Of a stretch of 64,000 nucleotides of DNA, positions 42,813 to 50,732 are shown piece after piece. This stretch comes from CF-46 sp963760735 (GTDB lineage: Bacteria; Chloroflexota; Limnocylindria; Limnocylindrales; CSP1-4): contig CAVXEB010000001.1 in the NCBI GenBank assembly GCA_963760735.1, positions 372,001 to 436,000 on the forward strand, read 5' to 3'. Numbering within the stretch: the first letter of the stretch is position 1; each line of letters opens with the position of its first letter. The translations under genes were made by a program, and so were the position numbers. The notes below the pieces were generated by a model that was given only the letters and a program-made list of their open reading frames with translations, did no database searches and had not been told where the DNA came from.

Positions 42813-42939
42813 GACCCACTGCCTCACTTGACCGCAGCCGAGCGCGTGGCTCGCACTCGGGAGCGTACAACGGGCCGGGCGGCCCGCCTCCTCGAGGCCA
42901 GCCCGGCAGCGACGCCGGCCAGTGCCAGCGTGGCTGCTG

Positions 42940-43030
42940 GCGAGCATCAACGCCCATCCGGCCCCAGTCCCGCCTGTCTCGTTCGAGGCCGTCCCGGTCG
43001 GCCTGAGCCTCCCAGGCGGCCACCAGCGGG
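42940..43030 (-). pseudogene. Remnant of the Trp-motif family (copy C)
   Basis: Minus strand encodes LVAAWEAQADRDGLERDRRDW, then after a one-base shift WALMLAS. This is the family C-terminal half (compare AQWELQAARDGHERDGRYCE at 48 kb). The N-terminal part is not recognisable. Just downstream of the nuclease-like gene. Confidence 0.58.
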
Positions 43031-43063
43031 CACGCCCGCCGCGACCCGGTCGGTCCGGATGGC

Positions 43064-44029
43064 CTACGGCGCCACGTAGCGTTCGCGGAGCGAGCGAACG
43101 GGTCGGGTCGGAAAGACGCCGGAGTCGAGCACTTCCTCCAGGGTGGCGGATCTGAACGTCGTCGGGTCCCGGAGCAACACCCGGTACCGCGCACACATGT
43201 CCGCCATGTCCGGGTTGTCCACCGGATGCACGATCACGAACCGGCCCCAGGTCCAGGCGCCGCCCGGATGCTGGAGCATGGAGAAGAGCAGGAGCTGCTC
43301 GAGCCACGGAGACCATAGGTCACTGCGGCCGCGGACTTGGTCGAAGGCATCGGGGGTGAAGGCGTCGGACCGCTCGTGGACCTCCTGGTACCGCCAGAGG
43401 TTCTCCGGCTTCGGCGTCTCGGGCTTCAGGCGCTCGTGGTAGGTCACGTCGACGGCCACGATCCCGTGGGTCCCGTCGTCACGGTCCAGGACGAGCGCCG
43501 CGTCGAACTGGCGCAGGCTGTTGAGCCACTGGACGTCGAGACGTCCGGGCGAGTGGAGGAACCGGACCTCCGACACGCGACCGGGGGCATCCGGAAACCA
43601 GCCTCGCACGAGGCGGTCGGCGCGCTCGAGGTCCGCGGCGAGGTCGCCGAACAGGTTGAAGGCGAGCGCCTCGGACGAGAGAAGGTCCGCCCACAGGCGT
43701 TGATGGTCGATGCTCTGATTGGGCTCGACCAGGGCCATCCGACGTCTCGCCGCCTCGAGCGCGGCTTCGGTCACGAGATTCGCGCCCGTCTCCCGGCCGT
43801 ATGCCAGCGGGATGCGGCTACCCACGGGCCTTCCGTCGTCGCCCGACCGTGGGGCGTACGGCTGCGACCCGATCGGGAGGTCGTGCCGCGTCCGCCATCG
43901 GGCCTGGCGAAGTCGCGTGAGCTGGCGGAACGCGGTCATCGCTGGGCGTCGGGGGACGACATCGCTCGGGTCCCAGCACGAGGCCGCCTCGAGCTCCTCG
44001 CGCGTCGGCGCCTGATTCAACCTCGGCAT
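43064..44029 (-). CDS. PGN_0703-like putative restriction endonuclease-fold protein
   Basis: 321 residues from the ATG at 44029 (AAAGGA upstream). Pattern: SSEALAFNLFGDLAADLERA, RFLHSPGRLDVQWLNSLRQFDAALV, GIVAVDVTYHERLKPETPKP, RFVIVHPVDNPDMADMCARY. This resembles the PGN_0703 group of PD-(D/E)XK proteins, where a variant of Glu-x-Lys is expected; here the position reads VDVTYHE, so the usual catalytic Lys is not obvious. Stands alone with no methylase or known defence partner. Family link is from memory of motifs and moderately sure. Confidence 0.6.
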   Translation of the reverse strand: MPRLNQAPTREELEAASCWDPSDVVPRRPAMTAFRQLTRLRQARWRTRHDLPIGSQPYAPRSGDDGRPVGSRIPLAYGRETGANLVTEAALEAARRRMALVEPNQSIDHQRLWADLLSSEALAFNLFGDLAADLERADRLVRGWFPDAPGRVSEVRFLHSPGRLDVQWLNSLRQFDAALVLDRDDGTHGIVAVDVTYHERLKPETPKPENLWRYQEVHERSDAFTPDAFDQVRGRSDLWSPWLEQLLLFSMLQHPGGAWTWGRFVIVHPVDNPDMADMCARYRVLLRDPTTFRSATLEEVLDSGVFPTRPVRSLRERYVAP

Positions 44030-44341
44030 CCGTCCTTTCCCGGGACTGCACCGTGTCGATCCGTCGCGACGTCCTGGCGTGGTGCAGTCGCCAGGACTCC
44101 GATCGGACACGACCGGAGCGGCTTGATCGTCGCATGCAAGTCAGGCGATCTGCACAGCCCAGGAGCTGGCGGTCGTCGTCCGACCGCTGTCGGTCGCCGC
44201 GAGTCGAGGCGACACCGACCGACTGAAGACGAAGGTCGAGTCGGGCGCCATGGTCGGCGGCCGGACTGTTCCGTGAGAGCACGGCGCAACGTCCTGCGAA
44301 CAGGGTGGCGCTGCCCGGTATCCGGGCGATCGTGAACTGAA

Positions 44342-44383
44342 CGCCCCGGCGCGCAGGTGGGGGGAACCTCCGGCGCCGGGGCG
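44342..44383. other. Perfect 11-bp hairpin with 20-base GGTGGGGGGA loop
   Basis: CGCCCCGGCGC pairs perfectly with GCGCCGGGGCG; inside the loop AGGT and ACCT can pair. A similar hairpin (9-bp stem, 20-base loop, same G-run) is at 46705-46742. May be a terminator or structured element; the neighbouring gene it would serve is unclear. Confidence 0.55.
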
Positions 44384-44454
44384 GGCGGATGCTATGCCTC
44401 GGGATCAAGCTCGAGGAAGCCCCAAACGACGTAGGCTGCACACATATCCCCTCG

Positions 44455-44522
44455 GCCCGCCGCTCCGCGCGCCGGGCTGCGTCCCCCGACCGGACTCTAG
44501 CCGGCCGTGCGCCGGCGGTGGT
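44455..44522. repeat. Dispersed palindromic repeat, degenerate copy 4
   Basis: Left arm GCCCGCCGCTCCGCGCG matches copies 1-3; the right arm is degenerate (GCGCCGGCGG). It overlaps the 3' end of the small minus-strand gene at 44497. Confidence 0.5.
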
Positions 44523-44745
44523 ATTCCTCCAGCGCGAATTGGTACGCGATACTCCAGAAGTCCGGAGCCGCCCGGAAGTCCGTCAGCATCTCGGTGCTTC
44601 GGAGCCACTCGTCCACCAGCGGTTCCGCGTTTCCTGACGGCATGCCAGTGCGAACGAGCCGCTCGACCACGCGCGTTCGGGCGGCGGCGAACCCCCGCCG
44701 GGCACGATCGCGAGCAACGGCGGGATCGACGCCTGACTGGTACAT
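44497..44745 (-). CDS. Small helical protein, distant relative of the Trp-motif family
   Basis: 82 residues from the ATG at 44745: VDPAVARDRARRGFAAARTR, VVERLVRTGMPSGNAEPLVD, EWLRSTEMLTDFRAAPDFWS, IAYQFALEEYHRRR. The order RL-hydrophobic-xxGMPxxxAExxVxxW is shared with copies B and F (RLIDMGELPDQAERMVAQW), and DFWSIAYQFALEE occupies the place of their GWAWM motif. Function unknown; appears intact. Confidence 0.6.
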   Translation of the reverse strand: MYQSGVDPAVARDRARRGFAAARTRVVERLVRTGMPSGNAEPLVDEWLRSTEMLTDFRAAPDFWSIAYQFALEEYHRRRTAG

Positions 44746-44926
44746 GGCGTGTCATGTTGCCGGAACGACCTTGCGATCGACCTGACAACGACGTCACGCG
44801 GGCTCCCGCCGCGAAACGGCTCGTGAGGGCAGTCCGCGCCGCTGCGTTCCCTGGGCCGAGCGAATTCCATTGCTCGCGCTTCTCGCTTCAGACCGTCTGG
44901 CGGGCCTGGCGCGGCTATGCCAACCT

Positions 44927-44994
44927 TCACGCCCATCCGGTCCCCCAGTACCGCCCGTCCCGCTCGAGGCCGTTACGGGCCGCCGGGACCTCGT
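44927..44994 (-). pseudogene. Remnant of the Trp-motif family (copy D), nonsense at a Trp codon
   Basis: Minus strand encodes AARNGLERDGRYWGTGWA then TGA where the family has Trp (GWAWM). No start or upstream half is recognisable. Position is just upstream of the VOC gene on the opposite strand. Confidence 0.55.
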
Positions 44995-45104
44995 CGCGCG
45001 AGTCGCGAAGAAGATCTGGCCGACGATGTCGAGACCTGTCCTCGCGGCTCCGTTCTTGGGGCTGATGTGGCCACCATCGCCGAACCCCTCAACGGAGACT
45101 GACC

Positions 45105-45542
45105 ATGACGGTTCTGCGGATGGACAACGTGAGCATCGTGGTCGACGACCTCGCGGCCATGACCGCATTCTTTGTCGAACTTGGTCTGGAACTGGAGGGC
45201 GAGGCGACGGTCGAGGGCCAATCGGTGGACCGCGTCGTCGGGCTCGACGGTGTGCGGAGCGACATCGCCATGTTGCGAACGCCCGATGGCCACAGCCGGC
45301 TCGAGCTGACGAAGTTCCACACGCCGGCGGCAGTCGACGCCGCGCCGGACGCACAGGCGAACACGCTGGGCATCCGTCGGATCATGTTCGCCGTCGAGGA
45401 CATCGACGACGTCCTTGCTCGCCTGCAGGCCCGTGGCGCCGAGCTCGTGGGCGAAGTGGTGCAGTACGAGGACAGCTACCGGCTCTGTTATCTCCGCGGC
45501 CCGGAGGGCATCATCGTGGCACTCGCGGAGCCGCTCGGCTGA
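45105..45542 (+). CDS. VOC-superfamily (glyoxalase/bleomycin-resistance-like) protein
   Basis: 145 residues from the ATG at 45105 with GGAG upstream. Two beta-alpha-beta-beta-beta units: DNVSIVVDDLAAMTAFFVEL, then IRRIMFAVEDIDDVLARLQA and LCYLRGPEGIIVALAEPLG. Members use a metal for isomerase, dioxygenase or resistance functions; the His/Glu pattern is incomplete here, so activity is uncertain. Confidence 0.85.
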   Translation: MTVLRMDNVSIVVDDLAAMTAFFVELGLELEGEATVEGQSVDRVVGLDGVRSDIAMLRTPDGHSRLELTKFHTPAAVDAAPDAQANTLGIRRIMFAVEDIDDVLARLQARGAELVGEVVQYEDSYRLCYLRGPEGIIVALAEPLG

Positions 45543-45549
45543 ATTCGTT

Positions 45550-45650
45550 GGGGCGCTGGGCGAGTATCCACGCCCAGCCCGCCTCCCGGCATAGCAGCCT
45601 TCACGCTCGAGGCCATCCCGGGCCGTCTGGAGCTCCCAGGGCGCTGCTTG
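45550..45650 (-). pseudogene. Remnant of the Trp-motif family (copy E), frameshifted
   Basis: Minus strand encodes QAAPWELQTARDGLEREGCY in one frame and EAGWAWILAQRPNEF in another. Together they match the family C-terminus. No intact start seen. Confidence 0.58.
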
Positions 45651-45803
45651 AGGGACTCCGCGACGCTTGCGCGGTCACGGCAGTCGCGATCCCGCCGTTC
45701 TGCGCGGTCGAGGTGATGAGTCGGCCGGTCCCGACCTCGACCATTGCACGTGGCGCCCCAAGTGCCAAGTCGAGGCCTGCTGCAACGGGGAGGAAATGTC
45801 GAG

Positions 45804-45970
45804 GTGATCCAGGAGACCGATCCGCTGTGGCGAGCGATGGACCTGCTGGGCCGGACGTACCTGTCTGACGCCGAGGAGCAGGAGCTGGCCAGTTGCTCAA
45901 GGAGTACGGGCTGGACGAGGAGCCCACGCCGTTCGGTCAGATCCCGCTCCTCCAGACGACGGCGGCTTGA
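45804..45970 (+). pseudogene. Small ORF remnant, frameshifted
   Basis: From a GTG at 45804: IQETDPLWRAMDLLGRTYLS, DAEEQELA, then in the neighbouring frame LLKEYGLDEEPTPFGQIPLL and a stop at 45970; one base is missing near 45893. The charged helical sequence looks like a small globular protein fragment. No family recognised. Confidence 0.4.
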
Positions 45971-46047
45971 ATCCGCGAGAGGGACCGTTTCGGACGGAGT
46001 CGTGGTCGACACGCGTCCTCCGTGTCGACGAGGGCCGTCCGGCCGTG

Positions 46048-46560
46048 TCAGTACCCGTATTTGCCGGGTGAGCTCGGGGCAGGCGCCGCCGGGGAGGCGT
46101 TCTGCAACACGCCAGCGCCGCCGACGGTCGCGACCGAGAAGCCATCCACGCCGTTGCCGGTCACATCGCCGGCCTTCGCGTCGCCCTGCCAGTAGTAGAG
46201 GGGATGACCGCCGAAGCTGACCTGGGTCGTGCCGTCCGGGCGGGTCAGCGTGGCGAGCTGCCCGGTGACTCCGGTCCCAGCCGTCGGCTGCCCCATCGCT
46301 GCGAGGGGCGGCCAGGCGGTCGCGCATCCGCCGGTGCACGTCGACGAGGTAGCGCTGTCACCGGCGTGGGTATAGAGCGTCATCCCGTTCGGACCGGTCA
46401 GCACCATCCCGAACGTCGGTGAGCTGGCCGCATTGACGATGACGCCGGCGGCACTCGAGGCTCCGCCGCCAATCGGGGCAGGGCTTGCACCGCTCGATGT
46501 ACAGGCCGCGACGACGAGGACGGCAGTGGCAAGGAGGGCGAGGACACGAGTTCCGGACAT
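46048..46560 (-). CDS. Lipoprotein with repeated secreted-lipoprotein motif (COG4315-like)
   Basis: 170 residues from the ATG at 46560. Signal peptide RVLALLATAVLVVAAC with lipobox VAAC. Two repeats of the COG4315 type: GMTLYTHAGDSATSSTCTGG with CATAWPPL, and HPLYYWQGDAKAGDVTGNGV. Such proteins are outer-surface lipoproteins of unknown function. Ends in a Pro/Ser-rich tail. Confidence 0.85.
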   Translation of the reverse strand: MSGTRVLALLATAVLVVAACTSSGASPAPIGGGASSAAGVIVNAASSPTFGMVLTGPNGMTLYTHAGDSATSSTCTGGCATAWPPLAAMGQPTAGTGVTGQLATLTRPDGTTQVSFGGHPLYYWQGDAKAGDVTGNGVDGFSVATVGGAGVLQNASPAAPAPSSPGKYGY

Positions 46561-46644
46561 GGAGGAAGCTCCGAAATGCGACGCGAGCCAACCGTGACCC
46601 GCTGCTTGATGTACGCAGGCGCTCGGGATCGCGGTTTCGGCTCG

Positions 46645-46680
46645 GACCTCGACGCGGTACGGACGGCGACGGCGGGCCGC
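46645..46680. repeat. Dispersed palindromic repeat, right-half copy 5
   Basis: GGACGGCGACGGCGGGC preceded by CCTCGACGCGG matches the right arm of copies 1-3; the left arm is missing. Confidence 0.45.
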
Positions 46681-46704
46681 CATCAGCGCCGATGGCCGAT
46701 CAAG

Positions 46705-46742
46705 CCCCGGAGCAGCGGTGGGGGGACGCCAGCGCTCCGGGG
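46705..46742. other. 9-bp hairpin with 20-base GGTGGGGGGA loop
   Basis: CCCCGGAGC pairs with GCTCCGGGG. Loop length and G-run match the hairpin at 44342-44383, while the stems differ in sequence. Confidence 0.5.
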
Positions 46743-47060
46743 TTGGCGCAGATGGTAGATCGACGACCGCGCGGGCTTGTGTGTCGCTTCAGACGGATTA
46801 CGTGTCGGCCCGTCGTCAGGGGTGTTGTCGCGGATCATGTCGAAGACCAGCGATGGAGGAACAAGCCGGGAGTGACCGTGACCGCGACCGTCACGAGCAG
46901 GACCGGAAGCGAGGCCGATGATCAAGGCGAAGACCAGCACAGGTGTCGGCGAGTTGACGGGTCGCCCGCAGCAACAGGCGGCGCCCACGTGCGTCTCCTG
47001 GTCGACGATGACGGACCTGGTATCAACCGGGCCCGCGTCGTCGCCAGACGAGTGAGCACG

Positions 47061-47570
47061 ATGTTGAAGCTCGCGATCCTCGCGACCTCTCTGCGGACCG
47101 ATCGTCACCCGGCCCGCCGGCCGCCGGCTCGACTCGCCATTGCTGGCATCGTCGTCGCGTCCGTGCTCTCACTTGGTGGCTGCTTCGGGACGGCAACGCG
47201 GATGTCGGGTGGAATCCGGGACGACGCGATCGCCTTCGAACACGACCACGCCGGAGCGAGCATTCGCCTCGACCTGAAGAACACGGGAACCGTTCCCTGC
47301 TACCTCGCCGTCGTGATCGCACCGATGGCCGCCTCGGCGTTGCCGATCACGGACGGGCAAGTCGCCGTCGATCCCACCGGAAGTCCGGACTCCGTTCGGC
47401 CGATCGCCGGAGGAGACTCGGCCTTCTTCCAGTGGGTCCAGCCGGGTGAGCGCTACGAGCTCGAGCTCGCCCTGGAGGGATCTCCGAAGACGGGCGAGCG
47501 CGTCGTCCTGTGCAACGAGCCGGGCGGCTATCAGCGCGGACGCTACGCCGCGATCAGGTTCGATCGCTGA
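47061..47570 (+). CDS. Predicted lipoprotein
   Basis: 169 residues from the ATG at 47061. Signal peptide RLAIAGIVVASVLSLGGC with lipobox LGGC after a basic N-terminus. Mature domain: IRLDLKNTGTVPCYLAVVIA, GGDSAFFQWVQPGERYELEL, GERVVLCNEPGGYQRGRYAA; beta-rich, with a Cys pair. No family recognised. Open sequence upstream of 47061 in this frame has no signal for an earlier start. Confidence 0.72.
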   Translation: MLKLAILATSLRTDRHPARRPPARLAIAGIVVASVLSLGGCFGTATRMSGGIRDDAIAFEHDHAGASIRLDLKNTGTVPCYLAVVIAPMAASALPITDGQVAVDPTGSPDSVRPIAGGDSAFFQWVQPGERYELELALEGSPKTGERVVLCNEPGGYQRGRYAAIRFDR

Positions 47571-47951
47571 CCAACCACTGCCGCCATCGAGATGCGCGGC
47601 GCGTCAGGAAGGGGTGAGAGCTCGACGACGACGGCCGACCGACCGATGGTTCGGAGTCTCTTCTGGCATCCGGGTGGTTCGGGCGGGGTCGTGGGTCAGG
47701 GGCAACCGGTGGCCGACGAACCGTCTCGTCGGGCGGTCGGCCAGGGTGGTCGAGTTGATCCGCAAACCCCTCGACGGCCAATCGAGTGGATCGAAGCCTG
47801 ACTTCGGCATGTCAGGCATCGTCCGCCGCAGGACCGACGATCCGCCACGGAAAACGCGCTGGAACCATCGCGCGCGGATTGCAAATTCAGCGCATCTCCG
47901 ATGTCCTCGAGCGAAGACCGACCGCGACGGCGGGCCGATTACCCTCTGATC
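47571..47951. other. Intergenic region, no supported gene
   Basis: Holds a right-half copy of the dispersed palindrome at about 47905-47938 (CCGACCGCGACGGCGGGCC). Open frames here lack domains and start signals. Confidence 0.45.
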
Positions 47952-48119
47952 ATGAGTGGATCTCGCGAGTGCCGAGGAATGGTGAAGCGCGCGTTCGTCC
48001 GCGAGGACGGCCGATGGATCGAGGTCGGCGTCTACTGTCCGGCCTGCAACGGCTTCTGGCCGACCCTGGACGCCGCGCGATCGCACCGGGCTGCTGACAC
48101 GACTGCTCGGACTGGATGA
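47952..48119 (+). CDS. Small protein with CPxC motif
   Basis: 55 residues from the ATG at 47952: VKRAFVREDGRWIEVGVYCP, ACNGFWPTLDAARSHRAAD. One CPAC pair and a His could give half a zinc site; dimerisation or another ligand would be needed. No family recognised, small size lowers confidence. Confidence 0.45.
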   Translation: MSGSRECRGMVKRAFVREDGRWIEVGVYCPACNGFWPTLDAARSHRAADTTARTG

Positions 48120-48135
48120 CGTCGGCGCGCCCCCA

Positions 48136-48339
48136 CTAGCGCCGCTGGGCCAGCATCCACGCCCAGCCCGTCTCGCAATACCGCCCGTCGCGCTCGTGGC
48201 CGTCTCGCGCCGCCTGCAGCTCCCATTGGGCGATCAGGCGCTCGGCTTGATCCGGTGATTCGCCTTCGCCGATGAGGCGCTGGAGCGTCGCCGCTCGACG
48301 AGCATCGTGGAGACGTTCGGGCGTGGATCGGCGGGACAT
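48136..48339 (-). CDS. Small Trp-motif family protein, intact copy (copy F)
   Basis: 67 residues from the ATG at 48339: MSRRSTPERLHDARRAATLQ, RLIGEGESPDQAERLIAQWE, LQAARDGHERDGRYCETGWA, WMLAQRR. Best-preserved member of a family with five broken relatives nearby, all on this strand. Predicted all-helical; the Arg-rich N-terminus could bind nucleic acid, but nothing proves it. The leader (48343-48385) hides the ribosome binding site in a hairpin. Confidence 0.72.
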   Translation of the reverse strand: MSRRSTPERLHDARRAATLQRLIGEGESPDQAERLIAQWELQAARDGHERDGRYCETGWAWMLAQRR

Positions 48340-48342
48340 CGG

Positions 48343-48385
48343 GCGACCTCCTGATGGTGAGGTCGCGCGCCGGTACTCGGCGACC
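48343..48385 (-). promoter_or_regulatory. Leader hairpin sequestering the ribosome binding site of copy F
   Basis: mRNA order: GGTCGC (48380-48385 complement), GAGTACCGGCGC, GCGACCTC, loop ACCATCAG, GAGGTCGC, CCG, ATG. AGGAGG is buried at the loop-stem border. The first GGTCGC can pair with GCGACC instead and release it. Stem bases differ from copy B in a compensatory way. Confidence 0.65.
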
Positions 48386-48530
48386 GTGGGAGGCGATCCT
48401 ACGGCGGACGTTGTGACAGCTAGACCGGCGCCCCCGGCTCGCCACTGCTCAAGGGCAGCAACCGATGGTGCGCGGGTCTGCGCGGTTGATGGGTAGGAAC
48501 TTGCCCCCTGCTCGATCAGGCTTCCTGCAG

Positions 48531-48612
48531 GGATGACGGCCGGCAGACGCTGGTCAACGCCTCCGGCATCCCGTTCAAGAACCAGGGTGCAGGCGTCAGC
48601 TTCTCCGCGAAG
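48531..48612 (+). pseudogene. Remnant of a Cys/FKNQG module
   Basis: Encodes DDGRQTLVNASGIPFKNQGAGVSFSA. This matches the C-terminal module of the secreted protein at 41.3 kb (KDGGWKAMIDNAGNHFKNQG and CVSYFA), but the Cys are lost and no start exists. Confidence 0.5.
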
Positions 48613-48731
48613 AGCCGCGCGAGCCGATTGGCACGTACGCCTTCAACCGAACTCATCACGGCCCCGGCTCCGCGCCGTCGCCCTCGATCCCCGTCACGGG
48701 GTGGAGGAGCGGCGGCCGCCGTGAGGCCAAC

Positions 48732-48769
48732 CGAAACGCCCCGTCGTCCCCCAGCGGCGGGGCATTTCG
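48732..48769 (-). terminator. Terminator of the zinc-ribbon/SHOCT gene
   Basis: CGAAA-GCCCCG pairs with CGGGGC-TTTCG around a central loop, with one unpaired base on each side. On the minus strand it follows the stop of the gene at 48840 by about 70 bases. Confidence 0.6.
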
Positions 48770-48839
48770 GCGTGTTTCGCCAGACTGCGCGTGAGTCACG
48801 ACACGAGGCGGGCGGTCGGCACTCGAGGCCGCACGACAC

Positions 48840-49346
48840 TCAGGTCTCCAGCAGACGGCGCTTTGCGGCGGCGAATTCGTCGTCGGTCAGCACGCCTTCC
48901 GCATGCAGCTTGCCGAGGCGTTCCAGCTGTCCGGCGAACGAGGGCCCGGGCTCGATCGAAGTGGCCTGCGGCGGGGGAACCGTTGTGGTCGGATGGAGGA
49001 CCTGGCGGCCCGACGGGTCCATGCCGAGCTCCCGCCAGAACCGCTCGACCGATGGCTGATATGCCTCGACGGTCATCACCCGCCTGCGGTACGCCGAGGT
49101 GGCGGCCTGCATCCTGGTGACGGCTTCTCGCTGAGCGGGGTGGATCCGGATGCCGGCCCGGCAGATCGGGCAGGCGAGGTACTCGTCCGAGCCGTACGGC
49201 ACCACCGGGACGAAGTACAGGCTGACGTGCTTGTCGGACCGGATGTGGTGGAGGAAGACCTGGTTGTGGCAGTTCGGGCAGGTCGTGGGCGCGACCTCTC
49301 CGAAGTCCCTGGCTTCGCCCGCGCCCCATCCGAAGATCACGACCAT
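48840..49346 (-). CDS. Zinc-ribbon protein with C-terminal SHOCT motif
   Basis: 168 residues from the ATG at 49346. Two Cys pairs (TTCPNCHNQVF and LACPICRAGI) form a zinc ribbon; the spacer holds LYFVPVVPYGSDEY, like the zinc-ribbon proteins of the YgiT/DUF type. C-terminal SHOCT: LERLGKLHAEGVLTDDEFAA, AKRRLLET. Probably oligomeric; role unknown. Confidence 0.8.
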   Translation of the reverse strand: MVVIFGWGAGEARDFGEVAPTTCPNCHNQVFLHHIRSDKHVSLYFVPVVPYGSDEYLACPICRAGIRIHPAQREAVTRMQAATSAYRRRVMTVEAYQPSVERFWRELGMDPSGRQVLHPTTTVPPPQATSIEPGPSFAGQLERLGKLHAEGVLTDDEFAAAKRRLLET

Positions 49347-49511
49347 CGCGAGTCATTCTGCCCGGCTGCGGATTGATGGTTGGTCGCTCGCGATCTCCGT
49401 CCGGAGTGGCGCACGCGACAAGGCACGACAATACGACGCGAAGACGAGACGCGAGTCGACCGCCTTGATCCGGGCCGGCCCGCTCGCCGACCTGGTTCCG
49501 GAGGTTCGACC

Positions 49512-49913
49512 ATGTCGCAGCCGACCCCGCGCCCCGACGACGAGCTCGAAGTCGACCTGAACGACCCCGAGGTTCAGGCATGGTTCGAGAAGCACCTCAC
49601 GGATTTGCGCAAGAACGCCTACGGGCAGGGAATCCTGTATTCGGTCCTCGCGATCACATTCGTGCTCGGATTCGCCGCCTATCTCGCCGGCTATCTCCTC
49701 AAGACGACCGCGACGGCCGAACCCCTCGGATTCCTGGCCGACGTGACCTACACATTCGGCTTTGCGCTGTGGACCGCAGCCGTCGTGGTGGTCCTCGTCG
49801 AGGTCATCCCGGAAGCCAAGCGTCGGCAGATCCGGCGCGCGCTCGAGGCATACGAATCGGTGCGCCAGGAGAAGGCGCGACAGAAGGGCGCCGTCGCCGT
49901 GAAGGAGCCGTGA
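49512..49913 (+). CDS. Two-helix membrane protein
   Basis: 133 residues from the ATG at 49512, seven bases after GGAGG. Acidic N-terminus (DDELEVDLNDPEVQAWFEKH), helices GILYSVLAITFVLGFAAYLA and YTFGFALWTAAVVVVLVEVI, and a charged C-terminal helix (KRRQIRRALEAYESVRQEKA). Both ends cytoplasmic. No family recognised. Confidence 0.72.
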   Translation: MSQPTPRPDDELEVDLNDPEVQAWFEKHLTDLRKNAYGQGILYSVLAITFVLGFAAYLAGYLLKTTATAEPLGFLADVTYTFGFALWTAAVVVVLVEVIPEAKRRQIRRALEAYESVRQEKARQKGAVAVKEP

Positions 49914-50044
49914 CCGACGACTGACGACTCGCGGTGCCGTTGGCGCGGAACGGCGGATCGCGTGCGCGTCGGGAGATGGCGGCCCTCGACCTCTCTGCCC
50001 GTCGAAGGATTGACACGGCCCGACGATCGCGTGAGTCTCGGACC

Positions 50045-50602
50045 GTGACCCTTGAGCCGATCTACGGGGACGTTCGCCTCTACCACGACATCGTCGTCGA
50101 CGCGCTCCGCGCGATGACCAAGGAGGAGCTCGCCCTGCGGGCGCCGTCCGGCGACGAGGCCTCGAGCGTGAGCTGGCCGATCTGGGCGATCGCCGGCCAC
50201 ACCGCCGGTGCGCGCGTCTACTGGCTGTCGACTGTGATGGGCGTGCCGGGCGTGGAGGCCACGCCGTTCCGCGACATGGGGGACCTCGGCTGGGAGGATG
50301 ACCTCGCGCACCCGCGCTCGGCGGACGAGCTGGTGATGGCGTGGGCGACGACCTGGGACATCGTCGAGCGGGCCCTCGCGACGTGGACGCCCGCCATGCT
50401 CGATGACGCCGTGGCCGTCGGGCGAGGGGACGGGGCCGCGCACCTCACCCGCCGTTCCGTCCTCCTGCGCCTCATCACCCACGAGGCCTATCACGTCGGT
50501 GAGATCGCCGTCATCCAGGGCATCCACGGGCGCCCACAGATCGACCTGTGGCGGCCCGGCTACCACACGATCGAGGCCGCAGCGGCTCGCCAGGCGGGCT
50601 GA
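50045..50602 (+). CDS. DinB-family protein
   Basis: 186 residues from a GTG at 50045; upstream sequence in frame is Arg-rich and not family-like. Metal-binding pattern: IAGHTAGARVYWL, then LLRLITHEAYHVGEIAVIQG, with three His as in DinB/YfiT. Second DinB protein in the window (the other is at 3933), the two being only distantly alike. Substrate unknown. Confidence 0.82.
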   Translation: MTLEPIYGDVRLYHDIVVDALRAMTKEELALRAPSGDEASSVSWPIWAIAGHTAGARVYWLSTVMGVPGVEATPFRDMGDLGWEDDLAHPRSADELVMAWATTWDIVERALATWTPAMLDDAVAVGRGDGAAHLTRRSVLLRLITHEAYHVGEIAVIQGIHGRPQIDLWRPGYHTIEAAAARQAG

Positions 50603-50732
50603 CGGGGCCAAGTGCGCGTCGATTCTCTGGCCGGAAGGTGGATCGATCCACCGGCCCGACCATCCCGCCTCCGGCTTGCCTCACGCACCACCACGAAGGC
50701 CCGTGACGGTGGCTGGACCCCGGTCGCCGAGG

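Larger units (their letters stand above)
46561..47060. other. Intergenic region with repeat half-copy and hairpin
   Basis: Between two divergent lipoprotein genes. No gene recognised. It contains a right half of the dispersed palindrome (about 46645-46680) and the hairpin at 46705-46742. Confidence 0.5.

Noticed and set aside
44927..44994. TGA or TAG read as tryptophan in the small Trp-motif genes
   Set aside because: TGA ends most genes in the window and TAG some, and the intact copy uses TGG at all positions. Nonsense mutation is simpler.
47604..48086. 160-residue minus-strand open frame
   Set aside because: Arg-rich with no domain and no ribosome binding site, and it overlaps a more convincing small gene and a repeat half-copy.
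31771..48385. CRISPR array
   Set aside because: Repeats are few, palindromic, far apart and irregularly spaced, with no cas genes.
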